This document shows positions 55,402 to 63,583 of a DNA stretch of 64,000 bases, piece by piece (the stretch's first letter is position 1; each line of letters starts with the position of its first letter). Source of the DNA: [Anoxybacillus] calidus (GTDB lineage: Bacteria > Bacillota > Bacilli > Bacillales > Anoxybacillaceae); assembly GCF_013760845.1 (NCBI RefSeq), contig NZ_JACDUU010000001.1, positions 277,985-341,984 on the forward strand, written 5' to 3'. The position numbers and the translations under genes were made by a program. The notes under the pieces are model-generated. The model did no database searches, had not been told where the DNA came from, and was given only the letters and a program-made list of their open reading frames with translations.

Positions 55402-56468
55402 ATTTGCCGTTACATGGAGCTAATCCGCATCTTTTATACAAAGGTTTGTGTTTTGAACAGCCTGAACATTTGGTTGATTTTAGCGTCAACACGAATCCAT
55501 ATAAGCTACCACTGGAGCAAGCTCCTTCACAAGAGGAGTTTTACCAATGGATGATGGAATATCCTGACCCGGATTCGTCTGAATTGAGTAGTTATTTAGC
55601 TAAAATAGAGAACGTTAACAAAGAGCAAATTTTAATAGGCAATGGTGCTTCACAATGCATTTACCTGCTTGCACAATTATTTTCCGGGAAAAGAGTGGGA
55701 ATCATCGAGCCGACATTTTCTGAATATCGCGCTGCCTGTATTGCTAATGGCTGTAAGGTGATCGCGATTTATACAACAGAGGAGCACGATTGGAAATGTC
55801 ATCTGAGTGAATTAGAAAATGATTTAAAAGACATCGATGTTTTATTTTTATGTCAACCGAATAATCCGACAGGAACGGTGCTATCGCAAGAAGAATTATA
55901 TCATGTGCTCAAAATAGCGGAAAATGTCGACACGTATGTAATTATTGATGAGGCGTTTTATCATTTTTGGCTGGATGGATTTTCGGCGATTCAATGGCTA
56001 CAGCAGTTCCCACATATGATTGTGCTGCGTTCCTTGACGAAAATGTATCATTTAGCGGGAGTGCGTGTTGGTTATATAGTCGCCGATAAACATATGATTC
56101 AACAACTAAAAGTGATGCAGCCACCATGGAGTGTCAATCGGATAGCACAGCAATTCAGCTTGCGTTTATTACAAATGACTTCCTTTGTCGAGGAAACAAA
56201 ACAGAAAATCGCCGAGGAGCGGGAAAGAATTACGAAAATACTGCAAAATGCCGGTTATTATGTGTCTCCGTCTGTCGTAAATTTTTACTTGCTTAGAGAG
56301 CCAAGACAGCAAACCGAACAGCTTATGCACGATATGCTCAAAGCTGGTTTCGTTCCAAGGCATACATATAACTTCTTCGGTCTTGAGGGAAAGTATTTGC
56401 GCTTAGCGGTACGAACGAAAGAAGAGAATGAGCATTTATTACATTTTTTAGTAAGGTGGAAGCAATGA
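55398..56468 (+). CDS. cobD: L-threonine-O-3-phosphate decarboxylase CobD
   Basis: PLP enzyme producing (R)-1-amino-2-propanol phosphate for CbiB. 356 residues, fold I aminotransferase-like: HGANPHLLY at the start, DFSVNTNPYKLP, CQPNNPTGTVLSQEEL, DEAFYHFW and the PLP lysine in RSLTKMYHLAGVRVGY. The TTG at 55398 overlaps the cbiB stop (TTGA) and stands behind AGGGGGG; the longer frame from 55377 would hide that site. The histidinol-phosphate aminotransferase family is close, but the context settles CobD. Confidence 0.88.
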   Translation: MNLPLHGANPHLLYKGLCFEQPEHLVDFSVNTNPYKLPLEQAPSQEEFYQWMMEYPDPDSSELSSYLAKIENVNKEQILIGNGASQCIYLLAQLFSGKRVGIIEPTFSEYRAACIANGCKVIAIYTTEEHDWKCHLSELENDLKDIDVLFLCQPNNPTGTVLSQEELYHVLKIAENVDTYVIIDEAFYHFWLDGFSAIQWLQQFPHMIVLRSLTKMYHLAGVRVGYIVADKHMIQQLKVMQPPWSVNRIAQQFSLRLLQMTSFVEETKQKIAEERERITKILQNAGYYVSPSVVNFYLLREPRQQTEQLMHDMLKAGFVPRHTYNFFGLEGKYLRLAVRTKEENEHLLHFLVRWKQ

Positions 56469-57025
56469 TTGTTTTTATTAGTGGTGGTGTAAGAAGTGGA
56501 AAAACGCATATTGCTGAACAATATGTACAGCAAATCGTTTCGGAAAATGATGAAGCACACTATATCGCCACGGCGAAAATAACGGATGAGGAAATGAGAC
56601 AACGAATCATTCGCCATCAACATGAACGAAGCCATCATCCTCTTTCCTGGAAGACGTGGGAGCAACCCGAGAAGCTGCATACGATTGTCAATCGCTTCGA
56701 CAAGAATGATGTGATTTTATTGGACTGTTTAACGAACTTGTTGGCAAATGAATTATTTGCTGATGAGTTTTGGCATAAGGAAGATTCGTGCTTGAGAAAG
56801 GCGACGAGTATATATGAAGCGATTCGAACATTAGGAAAAAACAGCAAAGCACTTATCATTGTTTCGAATGAAGTATTCTATAATGGGGTTCCTGAAGATG
56901 CCGGTACATACCACTTTATGAAAATGTTAGGCTTACTGCATCAACAAATTGTTTCTTTAGCGGATAAAGCGATTTTAGCGCAAAACGGTGTGCCGCTCAT
57001 AAAGAAAGAGAGGACAAAGGAATGA
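56465..57025 (+). CDS. cobU: Adenosylcobinamide kinase / guanylyltransferase CobU (first paralogue)
   Basis: Phosphorylates adenosylcobinamide and adds GMP. 186 residues. P-loop FISGGVRSGKTHIAEQYV, then YIATAKITDEEMRQRI, HQHERSHHPLSWKTWE and the Walker-B-like VILLDCLTNLLANELF. The C-terminal VSNEVFYNGVPEDAGTYHF differs from the usual VSNEVGxGIVPxNxxxRxFRD, which the second paralogue at 58355 keeps better. ATG at 56465 has AAGGTGG 6 bases upstream. Confidence 0.88.
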   Translation: MIVFISGGVRSGKTHIAEQYVQQIVSENDEAHYIATAKITDEEMRQRIIRHQHERSHHPLSWKTWEQPEKLHTIVNRFDKNDVILLDCLTNLLANELFADEFWHKEDSCLRKATSIYEAIRTLGKNSKALIIVSNEVFYNGVPEDAGTYHFMKMLGLLHQQIVSLADKAILAQNGVPLIKKERTKE

Positions 57026-57810
57026 AAAACATCATTGGTGGATTGCTTCTATCGTTTCAGCTATTAACGACGTTTCCAATTCGCAAAACGGTAGAATGGA
57101 ATAAAAATAGTGCGCGTTGGTCCGTGCGTTTTTTTCCTCTTGTCGGCATATTGCTCGGTGGATTGTTGGCCGTTCAGTATTGGGTGTTCGTTCATTATAG
57201 TTCTGTCTCTATCCTTTTTCTTTCGCTTTGGCTTCTGTTTTTTTCGATTCTCTTTTCCGGCGGTCTTCATTTAGACGGTTGGATGGATTGCAGTGACGCG
57301 TTTTTTTCTTACCGTGACCAAAAGCGAAGACAGGAAATTATGAGCGATTCGCGCGTCGGTGCGTTCGCTGTCATTTCAGTTATTTTTCTTCTATCCTTTC
57401 GCTTTTTGTTTATGTATGAAACGATGATGGATGGTATTGAATTTGCTTTTTTCCTTCTTATCCCGTTTTTATCGCGCAGCTTTATGTCTCTGCTATTAAT
57501 CCAAGGGCGTTTGGCAAAGCCAAACGGAATGGCAGCTGCGTTTCGTGAACATATTAACGCTGTGGATGGATCTATCATTGCTGCTGTTTTGGTGATGATT
57601 CCCCTTGGTTTGATTGCTTTGGATATCCATCAAGTATTTTCTATTAGTCTATTAGTCATTAGTGCGTTTATTTGTTTTATTTGGTCGAAATCGTTTTATA
57701 AAAAACAGTTTGGCGGCATCACCGGAGATACGCTTGGAGCGTTTGTGGAAGGTGTTGAAACATGGCTATGGTTTACGATATGGCTATTACGTTACTTCGG
57801 CATGGTTTGA
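57022..57810 (+). CDS. cobS: Cobalamin synthase CobS (adenosylcobinamide-GDP ribazoletransferase)
   Basis: Joins adenosylcobinamide-GDP and alpha-ribazole (phosphate). 262-residue membrane protein: LLSFQLLTTFPIRKTVEW, WSVRFFPLVGILLGG, FSGGLHLDGWMDCSDAFFSY (acidic metal site), DSRVGAFAV and KQFGGITGDTLGAFVE. ATG at 57022 overlaps cobU by 4 bases. Its C-terminal coding end overlaps cobC by about 49 bases. Confidence 0.93.
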   Translation: MKNIIGGLLLSFQLLTTFPIRKTVEWNKNSARWSVRFFPLVGILLGGLLAVQYWVFVHYSSVSILFLSLWLLFFSILFSGGLHLDGWMDCSDAFFSYRDQKRRQEIMSDSRVGAFAVISVIFLLSFRFLFMYETMMDGIEFAFFLLIPFLSRSFMSLLLIQGRLAKPNGMAAAFREHINAVDGSIIAAVLVMIPLGLIALDIHQVFSISLLVISAFICFIWSKSFYKKQFGGITGDTLGAFVEGVETWLWFTIWLLRYFGMV

Positions 57811-58403
57811 CGAATGAAAATGAACAAAAACAATACATCGGATGGTTGGATGTGCCGTTATCAACGAACGGTGTGAAACAGTTAAAAGAACTAGCTGCAC
57901 TTTCGTATCCAAAAGCGGATGTATTTGTTACGAGCGATTTAAAACGCTGTCAGCAGACATATGAGATGCTTTTTCCTGAATCGGTTGCTCCGTCTTTCGT
58001 TATGGAAGAATGGCGGGAATTTCACTTTGGAAACTGGGAAGGGAAAACATACGATGAACTAAAAGGTTTGCCAGAGTATAGACAATGGCTGGAGCAGCCA
58101 TTTTGCTTAGCGCCGCCGAATGGTGAAAGCTTTTTACAGTTTCAAACGAGAGTAGAGGAAGGCTTGTTGAAAGTGATTGAGCTGTTTTCCGTTTTTCACG
58201 CCCGGCACATTACGGTCGTCACACACGGCGGACCGATTCGCTATATTCTTGAACGGTATGCCCCCGTTGAACGTTCATTTTGGGATTGGCATGTTCCATT
58301 TGGCTGTGGTTTTACACTGTATAGTACGTTGAAGCGGTGGAGGGAACGAAAGAGATGCATTTTATTGTCGGTGGTGCCTTTCAAGGAAAACGAAAATGGG
58401 TAA
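57762..58403 (+). CDS. cobC: Alpha-ribazole phosphatase-like histidine phosphatase CobC
   Basis: 213 residues of the phosphoglycerate-mutase-like superfamily. Catalytic His in ITLLRHGLTNENEQ, second Arg in TSDLKRCQQT, EWREFHFGNWEGKTYDEL, and the second His in VVTHGGPIRYI. Removes phosphate from alpha-ribazole 5'-phosphate or adenosylcobalamin 5'-phosphate. The ATG at 57762 has GGAAGGTG 7 bases upstream; the ATG at 57780 (MAITLLRHG) is an alternative. Overlaps both neighbours. Confidence 0.88.
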   Translation: MAMVYDMAITLLRHGLTNENEQKQYIGWLDVPLSTNGVKQLKELAALSYPKADVFVTSDLKRCQQTYEMLFPESVAPSFVMEEWREFHFGNWEGKTYDELKGLPEYRQWLEQPFCLAPPNGESFLQFQTRVEEGLLKVIELFSVFHARHITVVTHGGPIRYILERYAPVERSFWDWHVPFGCGFTLYSTLKRWRERKRCILLSVVPFKENENG

Positions 58404-58789
58404 AAGAATATTATCAATTAAATGACTGTCAACAGCATATTTGGTGCAGTGGCTATGAAACGGAATTTTTCTTGCCTCATCATAAAATGACGCAGACCGT
58501 TATTGTTTTTGAAGGGCTGGAGATATTTATTCGCCGAACGCTTTATACAGACATCATGTCATGCCGTAATGAATGGCGGGAGGCTTTTCGGTTATGGCAG
58601 CTTTGGGAAAATGAAAAGCTTGAAAGGAGAGTGATATGGATCGGCTGCGACATCAGTCAAGGAATTGTTCCGATCAATGAAGAAGAGCGGAATTGGCGCG
58701 ATGTGACAGGCTGGTGTTATCAGGAATTAGTAAAGATGTGCAATCGAGTAGACCGCATTTGGTGCGGATTAGCAGAACGAATGAAGTAA
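58355..58789 (+). CDS. Second CobU-like P-loop protein
   Basis: 144 residues, shorter than CobU (about 180). P-loop MHFIVGGAFQGKRKWVKEYY fits GGxxxGKxxW, a Walker-B-like TVIVFEGLEIFIRR follows, and the C-terminal IWIGCDISQGIVPINEEER, NWRDVTGWCYQELVK closely matches the CobU end that is altered in the 56465 gene. The HHxxRxxxW guanylyl-acceptor region is missing or short. The two paralogues may therefore share CobU kinase and guanylyltransferase work. ATG at 58355 follows GGAGGGAACG. Confidence 0.75.
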   Translation: MHFIVGGAFQGKRKWVKEYYQLNDCQQHIWCSGYETEFFLPHHKMTQTVIVFEGLEIFIRRTLYTDIMSCRNEWREAFRLWQLWENEKLERRVIWIGCDISQGIVPINEEERNWRDVTGWCYQELVKMCNRVDRIWCGLAERMK

Positions 58790-58804
58790 GAGGGGGAATC
58801 GAAA

Positions 58805-59377
58805 ATGAGATTATATACACGGACAGGTGACAAGGGGAAAACAAGCATTATCGGTGGAAGAGTTGATAAAGATCATTTGCGTGTTGAGGCATACGGGACA
58901 CTCGATGAAGTCAATTCATTTGTCGGTCAGGCGATGACGCTGCTTACTGATGAACGATTTCAAGATATTTATGCGGAGCTGCAAAAAATTCAACATGAAT
59001 TGTTTGATTGCGGCGGTGATTTAGCTATTGTCAATAACAAGTTGCCTTACAAGGTGACAAGCGAGATGGTCACATTTTTAGAACAACGAATCGATGAGTA
59101 TATTAAACAGGCTCCTCCGCTCGAAAAGTTTATTTTACCGGGGGGTTCTCCTGCTGCGGCAGCGATTCATGTTGCGCGGACGGTAGCAAGGCGAGCGGAA
59201 CGTTGCATCGTGTCGTTAAGCAAAGCCGAGCCGATCAATGAAATTGTCCTACAGTATGTGAATCGTCTATCCGATTACTTTTTTGCCGTTGCCCGTGTGA
59301 TTAATGCGCGCTTAGGGGTGAAAGATGTGGAATACGAGAGAAGCGCCATTGTGTTTCGTGATAAAGGGGAGAAATAA
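58805..59377 (+). CDS. ATP:cob(I)alamin adenosyltransferase (PduO type)
   Basis: 190 residues. Conserved MRLYTRTGDKGKTSIIGG (ATP loop), RVEAYGTLDEVNSFVG, FDCGGDLAI, FILPGGSPAAAAIHVARTVA, RRAERCIV and YVNRLSDYFFAVARVIN. It forms the Co-C bond giving adenosyl forms of imported corrinoids; the subunit is a trimeric four-helix bundle. ATG at 58805 follows AGAGGGGG. Its B. subtilis equivalent is YvqK. It supplies the adenosylated substrate for CbiZ and CobU. Confidence 0.92.
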   Translation: MRLYTRTGDKGKTSIIGGRVDKDHLRVEAYGTLDEVNSFVGQAMTLLTDERFQDIYAELQKIQHELFDCGGDLAIVNNKLPYKVTSEMVTFLEQRIDEYIKQAPPLEKFILPGGSPAAAAIHVARTVARRAERCIVSLSKAEPINEIVLQYVNRLSDYFFAVARVINARLGVKDVEYERSAIVFRDKGEK

Positions 59378-59380
59378 ACG

Positions 59381-59875
59381 ATGACAAATGTGCGAACTTT
59401 GACGTTGTTGATCATGTTTCTTAGCTTATCAGTGATCGGCTCCATGTTAAAATTGCCGGCAACGCTCGGGAGCATCGCCTTAGACAGTGCTCCAGCATTA
59501 GTTGCGGCTGCATTGCTTGGGCCAAAGCGCGGCGCTTTTATTGCTGCGCTTGGACACTTATTTTCGGCGTGGTTTGCCGCTTTTCAGCTTGGAGTATTCC
59601 ATTGGCTCATAGCCTTAGAAATGGGACTTCTTATTTACGGTTTTGGATTGCTTTTTCAAAAGGGGTGGAGAAAGAGCGCCTATCTCTTTTTCTTTGTCGG
59701 CAATGTATTTGTCGCGCCGCTTCCGCTTGCTTTTTTCATCGGAACAGCATTTGTCATCGCTCTTCTCCCATCGTTAGCCATTGGAACGGCAGCGAACATA
59801 GCGGTATCTTTCATCGTCATTCCGATGCTTTTAAAGGCCAATATTCATTATAGCGGGAAGATGCCGCATGCGTGA
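59381..59875 (+). CDS. cblT: ECF transporter S component, probable alpha-ribazole transporter CblT
   Basis: 164 residues with five to six transmembrane helices (LTLLIMFLSLSVIGSMLKLP, PALVAAALLGPKRGAFIAAL, WLIALEMGLLIYGFGLLF and so on), the size and topology of an ECF substrate-binding S component. Its overlap with cblS and membership of this operon match the CblT-CblS pair described in Listeria and Geobacillus, which takes up alpha-ribazole. It starts 4 bases after the adenosyltransferase. No ECF ATPase or T component is nearby, so the shared housekeeping module is expected. Confidence 0.78.
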   Translation: MTNVRTLTLLIMFLSLSVIGSMLKLPATLGSIALDSAPALVAAALLGPKRGAFIAALGHLFSAWFAAFQLGVFHWLIALEMGLLIYGFGLLFQKGWRKSAYLFFFVGNVFVAPLPLAFFIGTAFVIALLPSLAIGTAANIAVSFIVIPMLLKANIHYSGKMPHA

Positions 59876-60584
59876 CGTTTTATTTTTGCCTCTCGATAGT
59901 GGAGAAGAACTGGTGATTGCTACAGATTGTTCCGGCGGTATCGGATTAAAGGAAGCGGATGTAGTAAAGGTTCCATATGAAACCGTTAGCTATTATGGAG
60001 CAAGGGTAGCACTGATGGAACTAATGAGTGTTGGTGCTGTTCCGATTGCCTTTGTATTGCAAAATTTTGTCGGTGATAAGGAATGGAAACAGCTTCTAAA
60101 AGGAATTTATCAGGCTTTTGATGCGCTTCATTTATCCATTCCGATTACTGGAAGTACAGAATCGAACATGTCAATGATCCAGTCAGCTGTCAGTTTTACA
60201 GTGATTGGAAAAGTCAATAAAGCAAATAAACGCGTCGGAATTACTCCTTCGCAAGCGAGATTTGCGGTGATTGGGGAGCCTTTAGTCGGCGATGAAGTGA
60301 TGAAACGTCAAGAGCGGGTATTGCCGTTACCGTTATTTCAGCAATTATTAACTTTACCCGGTATTTACGAAATCGTTCCGATCGGTTCAAAAGGAATTTT
60401 TCATGAACTTAAAGGATTGATGGAGATCAATGGTTTTGTGCATCAAGAAGTTTCCTGCTCCCTTCCGCTCTATGCCTCATCAGGTCCGGCAACATCTGTA
60501 CTGGTAAGTTATTGCCCGGAGGCTGAAGGAAAGATTAAAGAAGCGGTCGGTGATTACTTTTTTTCTATCAGTTTGAAAAATTAG
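59868..60584 (+). CDS. cblS: Alpha-ribazole kinase CblS
   Basis: 238 residues of the PurM/AIR-synthase-like ATP-binding family: DVLFLPLDSGEELVIATDCS, the glycine-rich SGGIGLKEAD, SYYGARVALMELMSVGAVPI and GITPSQARFAVIGEP. CblS phosphorylates alpha-ribazole, giving the CobS substrate without CobT and free dimethylbenzimidazole. ATG at 59868 overlaps cblT by 8 bases. The absence of cobT from the cluster supports this reading. Assignment rests on context and family resemblance. Confidence 0.78.
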   Translation: MRDVLFLPLDSGEELVIATDCSGGIGLKEADVVKVPYETVSYYGARVALMELMSVGAVPIAFVLQNFVGDKEWKQLLKGIYQAFDALHLSIPITGSTESNMSMIQSAVSFTVIGKVNKANKRVGITPSQARFAVIGEPLVGDEVMKRQERVLPLPLFQQLLTLPGIYEIVPIGSKGIFHELKGLMEINGFVHQEVSCSLPLYASSGPATSVLVSYCPEAEGKIKEAVGDYFFSISLKN

Positions 60585-60599
60585 TAAAGGAAATAGGCT

Positions 60600-60640
60600 A
60601 AAAGGAAGAATATACGGTGATATTCTTCCTTTTTTTGTAT
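60600..60640 (+). terminator. Terminator of the cobalamin operon
   Basis: AAAGGAAGAATA / TATTCTTCCTTT with a loop of about 8 bases and T-run. Confidence 0.88.
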
Positions 60641-60661
60641 AAAAAGATTAAAGTAAAAGTA

Positions 60662-60688
60662 TGTAACAAAAATAGATAAATGAACGAC
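60662..60688 (+). promoter_or_regulatory. Sigma-X autoregulatory promoter
   Basis: TGTAAC (60662-60667), 17-bp spacer, CGAC (60685-60688): an exact match to the sigma-X consensus. It rules out the in-frame ATG at 60680 as the sigX start. Confidence 0.8.
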
Positions 60689-60715
60689 AAATATAAAAGA
60701 ACGGGAGGGGAGCGA

Positions 60716-61264
60716 ATGGACACCGTTTTTGAGGAGATGTATGAGAAATATCATCAAGACATCTTTAATTTTTTATTTTATATGGTTAAAAATCGTGAAC
60801 AAGCGGAAGACCTTGTTCAGGAAGTATATATAAAAGTATTGCGCTCCTATAAGCATTTTGAAGGCAAAAGCAGCGAGAAGACATGGTTATTTTCGATCGC
60901 AAAACATGTAGCGATTGATTTTTTTCGCAAACAAAAAAGTTGGCGAAGGAGAATCATTGAAAAGTTTGATTGGGGAGCACGCCAATTGCAAGATCCCACT
61001 CCCTTGCCGGAAGAAATGGCGATTCAAAATGAAGAAGTACAGTTGATGTATCGCTGTTTAGATAAATGTACAATGGATCAACGTTTAGTGATTGTATTGC
61101 GTTTCATTCAATCGTTGTCGATTGCCGAAACGGCTGAAGCTCTCGGATGGACGGAGAGCAAAGTGAAAACAACACAACATCGCGCATTAAAAGTGTTAAA
61201 GGCAGAGATGGAAGCAGAAGCAGCGAAGGGAGGAATGCGCCGTGAGAAGATTCGAGTGGAATGA
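60716..61264 (+). CDS. sigX: ECF sigma factor SigX
   Basis: Extracytoplasmic-function sigma factor, 182 residues. Region 2 (EEMYEKYHQDIFNFLFYMVK, EDLVQEVYIKVLRSYKHFEG, TWLFSIAKHVAIDFFR) and region 4 (DQRLVIVLRFIQSLSIAETA, EALGWTESKVKTTQHRALK). In B. subtilis sigma-X adjusts cell-surface charge and lipid composition. The ATG at 60716 follows GGAGGGGAG and lies downstream of its own promoter. Overlaps rsiX by 23 bases. In B. subtilis it directly follows resE; here 19 kb intervene. Confidence 0.92.
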   Translation: MDTVFEEMYEKYHQDIFNFLFYMVKNREQAEDLVQEVYIKVLRSYKHFEGKSSEKTWLFSIAKHVAIDFFRKQKSWRRRIIEKFDWGARQLQDPTPLPEEMAIQNEEVQLMYRCLDKCTMDQRLVIVLRFIQSLSIAETAEALGWTESKVKTTQHRALKVLKAEMEAEAAKGGMRREKIRVE

Positions 61265-62375
61265 GGAGCAAATGGAACAGCTATTACAGCAAATGCCTCA
61301 TGTTATGGATGAACGTTCAAAAGAAGTAATCTATGAGCGTTTGTCGGCAAAGTTACAAAGGAAGCGGATAAAAGCTTGGGGTATTCCATCGGTTGCTTCC
61401 GCAGCAGCTCTCTTGCTTTTTATCGTTCTTGGTTCATCGTTTATTTCAAGGCATGAATTTGGAGAAAAAGCGAGCGAAAACACAAAGGATCGTGCAATTG
61501 TGATGGAAGTGCCAGCAGAGCGGGAAGAGAAAACCGTTAGCGAAGAACAATCTGCAGTCATTCCATCGCGAGTTGTCAGCAGCACGAGCCGGAAAAATCG
61601 AAATGTTGTTGTGTTTGGTATTCCGGATTTACATGCGCAGCATGTCATTCCTGTGAGCATATTCGTTGATAAGGACAAAAAATCTTATAGCGAACAGTTT
61701 GAACAAGCAAAAACAGTTTTAAAAGAAGCAGAGTGGGGCTTATCGGAAAGTTTGTTAGATTCACTGACAATTGTCCAGTTCAATGAAAATGGGCGATTAA
61801 CTGTTCGTATACCAGGCAATCATTCCGTGTTTAGAAGCGGAACAGCTGGTGAAGTGATGTTTTTAGAAAGTATTGAAGAAACGTTTCGTTGGGCAGGAAT
61901 AAAAGAAGTTGCTTTTTCTACTGATGGTAAAAAGGGAATTCAACTTTCACATACCGGTTGGCTCGATTCATTAACGGTCGATAAAACGAATCGAGGCTAT
62001 TTTCTGTATCGGCTCGATGCACTTCATCCAGTTTTTTTAACACCAACGAATGAGTCATTTGCCAATATACAATCCGCATTAAATAAAATGGATGATCCGG
62101 TAGATTCGCTGCTTCGACCGGCGATTCCGAAAAACGTAAAAATCGAGGCGGTTCGCGTGAATGGTGATCAAGTCATTATTCAATTTTCAAACACATCACA
62201 GCTTGAGAATATGCCAGAAATCCTTTGGATGCTTGAAGCGATTTTGCTTACAGCGAAAGAATTTGGCTTTAAGTCAGTCATGTTTACAGGGGGAAATGTC
62301 GAGCAAATTGGGCCTTATAGGTTTAATGTAAAAATTAGTGTCCCATTAGCACCTAACCCAATGCCGTTAAATTAA
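61242..62375 (+). CDS. rsiX: Anti-sigma-X factor RsiX
   Basis: 377 residues. A short cytoplasmic N-terminus (EWNEEQMEQLLQQMPHVMDE) that binds sigma-X, one transmembrane helix at about residues 50-66 (VASAAALLLFIVLGSSFI), then a large extracytoplasmic part with GerMN-like repeats (GLSESLLDSLTIVQFNENGR, LTVRIPGNHSVFRSGTAGE). It sequesters sigma-X at the membrane. GTG at 61242 follows GAAGGGAGG and overlaps sigX, ensuring balanced amounts. Confidence 0.9.
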   Translation: MRRFEWNEEQMEQLLQQMPHVMDERSKEVIYERLSAKLQRKRIKAWGIPSVASAAALLLFIVLGSSFISRHEFGEKASENTKDRAIVMEVPAEREEKTVSEEQSAVIPSRVVSSTSRKNRNVVVFGIPDLHAQHVIPVSIFVDKDKKSYSEQFEQAKTVLKEAEWGLSESLLDSLTIVQFNENGRLTVRIPGNHSVFRSGTAGEVMFLESIEETFRWAGIKEVAFSTDGKKGIQLSHTGWLDSLTVDKTNRGYFLYRLDALHPVFLTPTNESFANIQSALNKMDDPVDSLLRPAIPKNVKIEAVRVNGDQVIIQFSNTSQLENMPEILWMLEAILLTAKEFGFKSVMFTGGNVEQIGPYRFNVKISVPLAPNPMPLN

Positions 62376-62376
62376 A

Positions 62377-62500
62377 GGGGATGAATCAAAAGTGTCTAAC
62401 TTCACTCGAAATTCATAATATAGAGTGTTCTCATTCATGTTATGTCCTATATAGGATGGTTGTGGAGGGCTGACACTTCGCTTTAGGGTCAGCCTCTTCA
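62377..62500. repeat. Dispersed palindromic repeat after rsiX
   Basis: GGGGATGAATCAAAAGTGTC...AACTTCACTCG at left; TGTGGAGGGCTGACACTTCG...AGGGTCAGCCTCTTC at right; TATATAGGA inside. The left end is the most diverged among the long copies. Confidence 0.75.
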
Positions 62501-62597
62501 TTTTTAAGAATTTGTTAAAATTTAACTTGATATGTTCTAATTGTTCTGTTTTTCACATAAGACATATATGGTTAAAAAGATAGAAGGAGGAAGGCTG

Positions 62598-62684
62598 ATG
62601 GAAGACATTATGAAGCGTTTGCTTGTCGTAGCAGGTATGGCGGTGTGTATACGTTTATTGTTTTTAGTCGGTATGACTAATTAA
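62598..62684 (+). CDS. Putative 28-residue membrane peptide
   Basis: MEDIMKRLLVVAGMAVCIRL then LFLVGMTN: a single hydrophobic helix interrupted by one Arg. A strong ribosome site (AGAAGGAGGAAGG) stands 5 bases before the ATG, much better than chance, which is the main support. No family recognised; a toxin-like or regulatory membrane peptide is possible. It is isolated between rsiX and the PHP gene. Confidence 0.55.
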   Translation: MEDIMKRLLVVAGMAVCIRLLFLVGMTN

Positions 62685-62767
62685 ACATTTAGAAAATTCG
62701 TTAATCTCGTTGTCCTCTTAGGAAAAAGTAGGCTATAATAAGGAAAATATAAGTAGGGGGCATTGAC

Positions 62768-63580
62768 ATGTTAACGGATTATCACAATCATTTAGAACGA
62801 GGGACATTAACGCTCGATTATTTGAAACGGTTCACGGATGAAGCGGAGCGAAAGGGAATTCAACATTTTGGTATTTCTGAACATGCTTATCATTTTTATC
62901 AAACGAAAAATATTTTGTCAAATCCGTGGGTGGATGAACGAAGATATTATGACATGAATGATTACATTCAGTTATTTCATGAGGCGTGGGATGCGGGAAT
63001 CAATGTGAAGATGTCGATTGAAATGGATTACACGCCTGGCAAGCATAAAGAAATGGAAGAGTTTATGAAATCATACGAGTTTGACTATGTTATCGGTTCG
63101 ATTCATTGGATCGATGACTTTGGAATTGACTTGGCAGAATATCGAAAAGAGTGGGAACGGCGGGATTTATACGATACATACCGCAAATATTTTGATCAAG
63201 TTGTGACACTGGCTGAATCGAATTTATTTGACATCATTGGCCATTTAGATTTAGTAAAAATTTTCAAATATATCCCGCAAGACGAGGAATTTTTATTGGA
63301 ACAGTATGAACGGGCCGCTATAGCGCTGGCAAACTCAAAAACGTGTGTTGAAATCAGCACGGCAGGACTGCGAAAACCAATTGGTGAACTGTATCCAGAT
63401 AAAAGACTATTGCAAATGTGTTTTGACAGGGGGGTGCCAATTGTGTTATCGTCTGATGCCCATGTTCCGGAGCATGTAGGAGCGGATTACGACAAAGCAA
63501 TCGAGCTGGCAAGAAGTGTCGGCTATACGGAAATTATGACGTTTGAAAAAGGAGAACGAAAAGCAGTGCCGCTTGGGTAA
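62768..63580 (+). CDS. PHP-domain phosphatase, histidinol-phosphatase family
   Basis: 270 residues. Metal ligands are clear: DYHNHLERG (start), ISEHAYHF, SIEMDYTPG, IGSIHWIDDF, IGHLDLVKIF and SSDAHVPEHVG. This is the HisJ/HisK-type trinuclear phosphatase fold. No his genes are adjacent, so the substrate (histidinol phosphate or another phosphate ester) is unproven. ATG at 62768 follows TAGGGGG. The structured tandem repeats begin right after its stop codon. Confidence 0.85.
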   Translation: MLTDYHNHLERGTLTLDYLKRFTDEAERKGIQHFGISEHAYHFYQTKNILSNPWVDERRYYDMNDYIQLFHEAWDAGINVKMSIEMDYTPGKHKEMEEFMKSYEFDYVIGSIHWIDDFGIDLAEYRKEWERRDLYDTYRKYFDQVVTLAESNLFDIIGHLDLVKIFKYIPQDEEFLLEQYERAAIALANSKTCVEISTAGLRKPIGELYPDKRLLQMCFDRGVPIVLSSDAHVPEHVGADYDKAIELARSVGYTEIMTFEKGERKAVPLG

Positions 63581-63583
63581 TAA

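Noticed and set aside
60680..60715. Longer SigX start at 60680
   Set aside because: It overlaps the sigma-X -10 (CGAC), so it would be upstream of the transcript start; the ATG at 60716 has a strong ribosome site.
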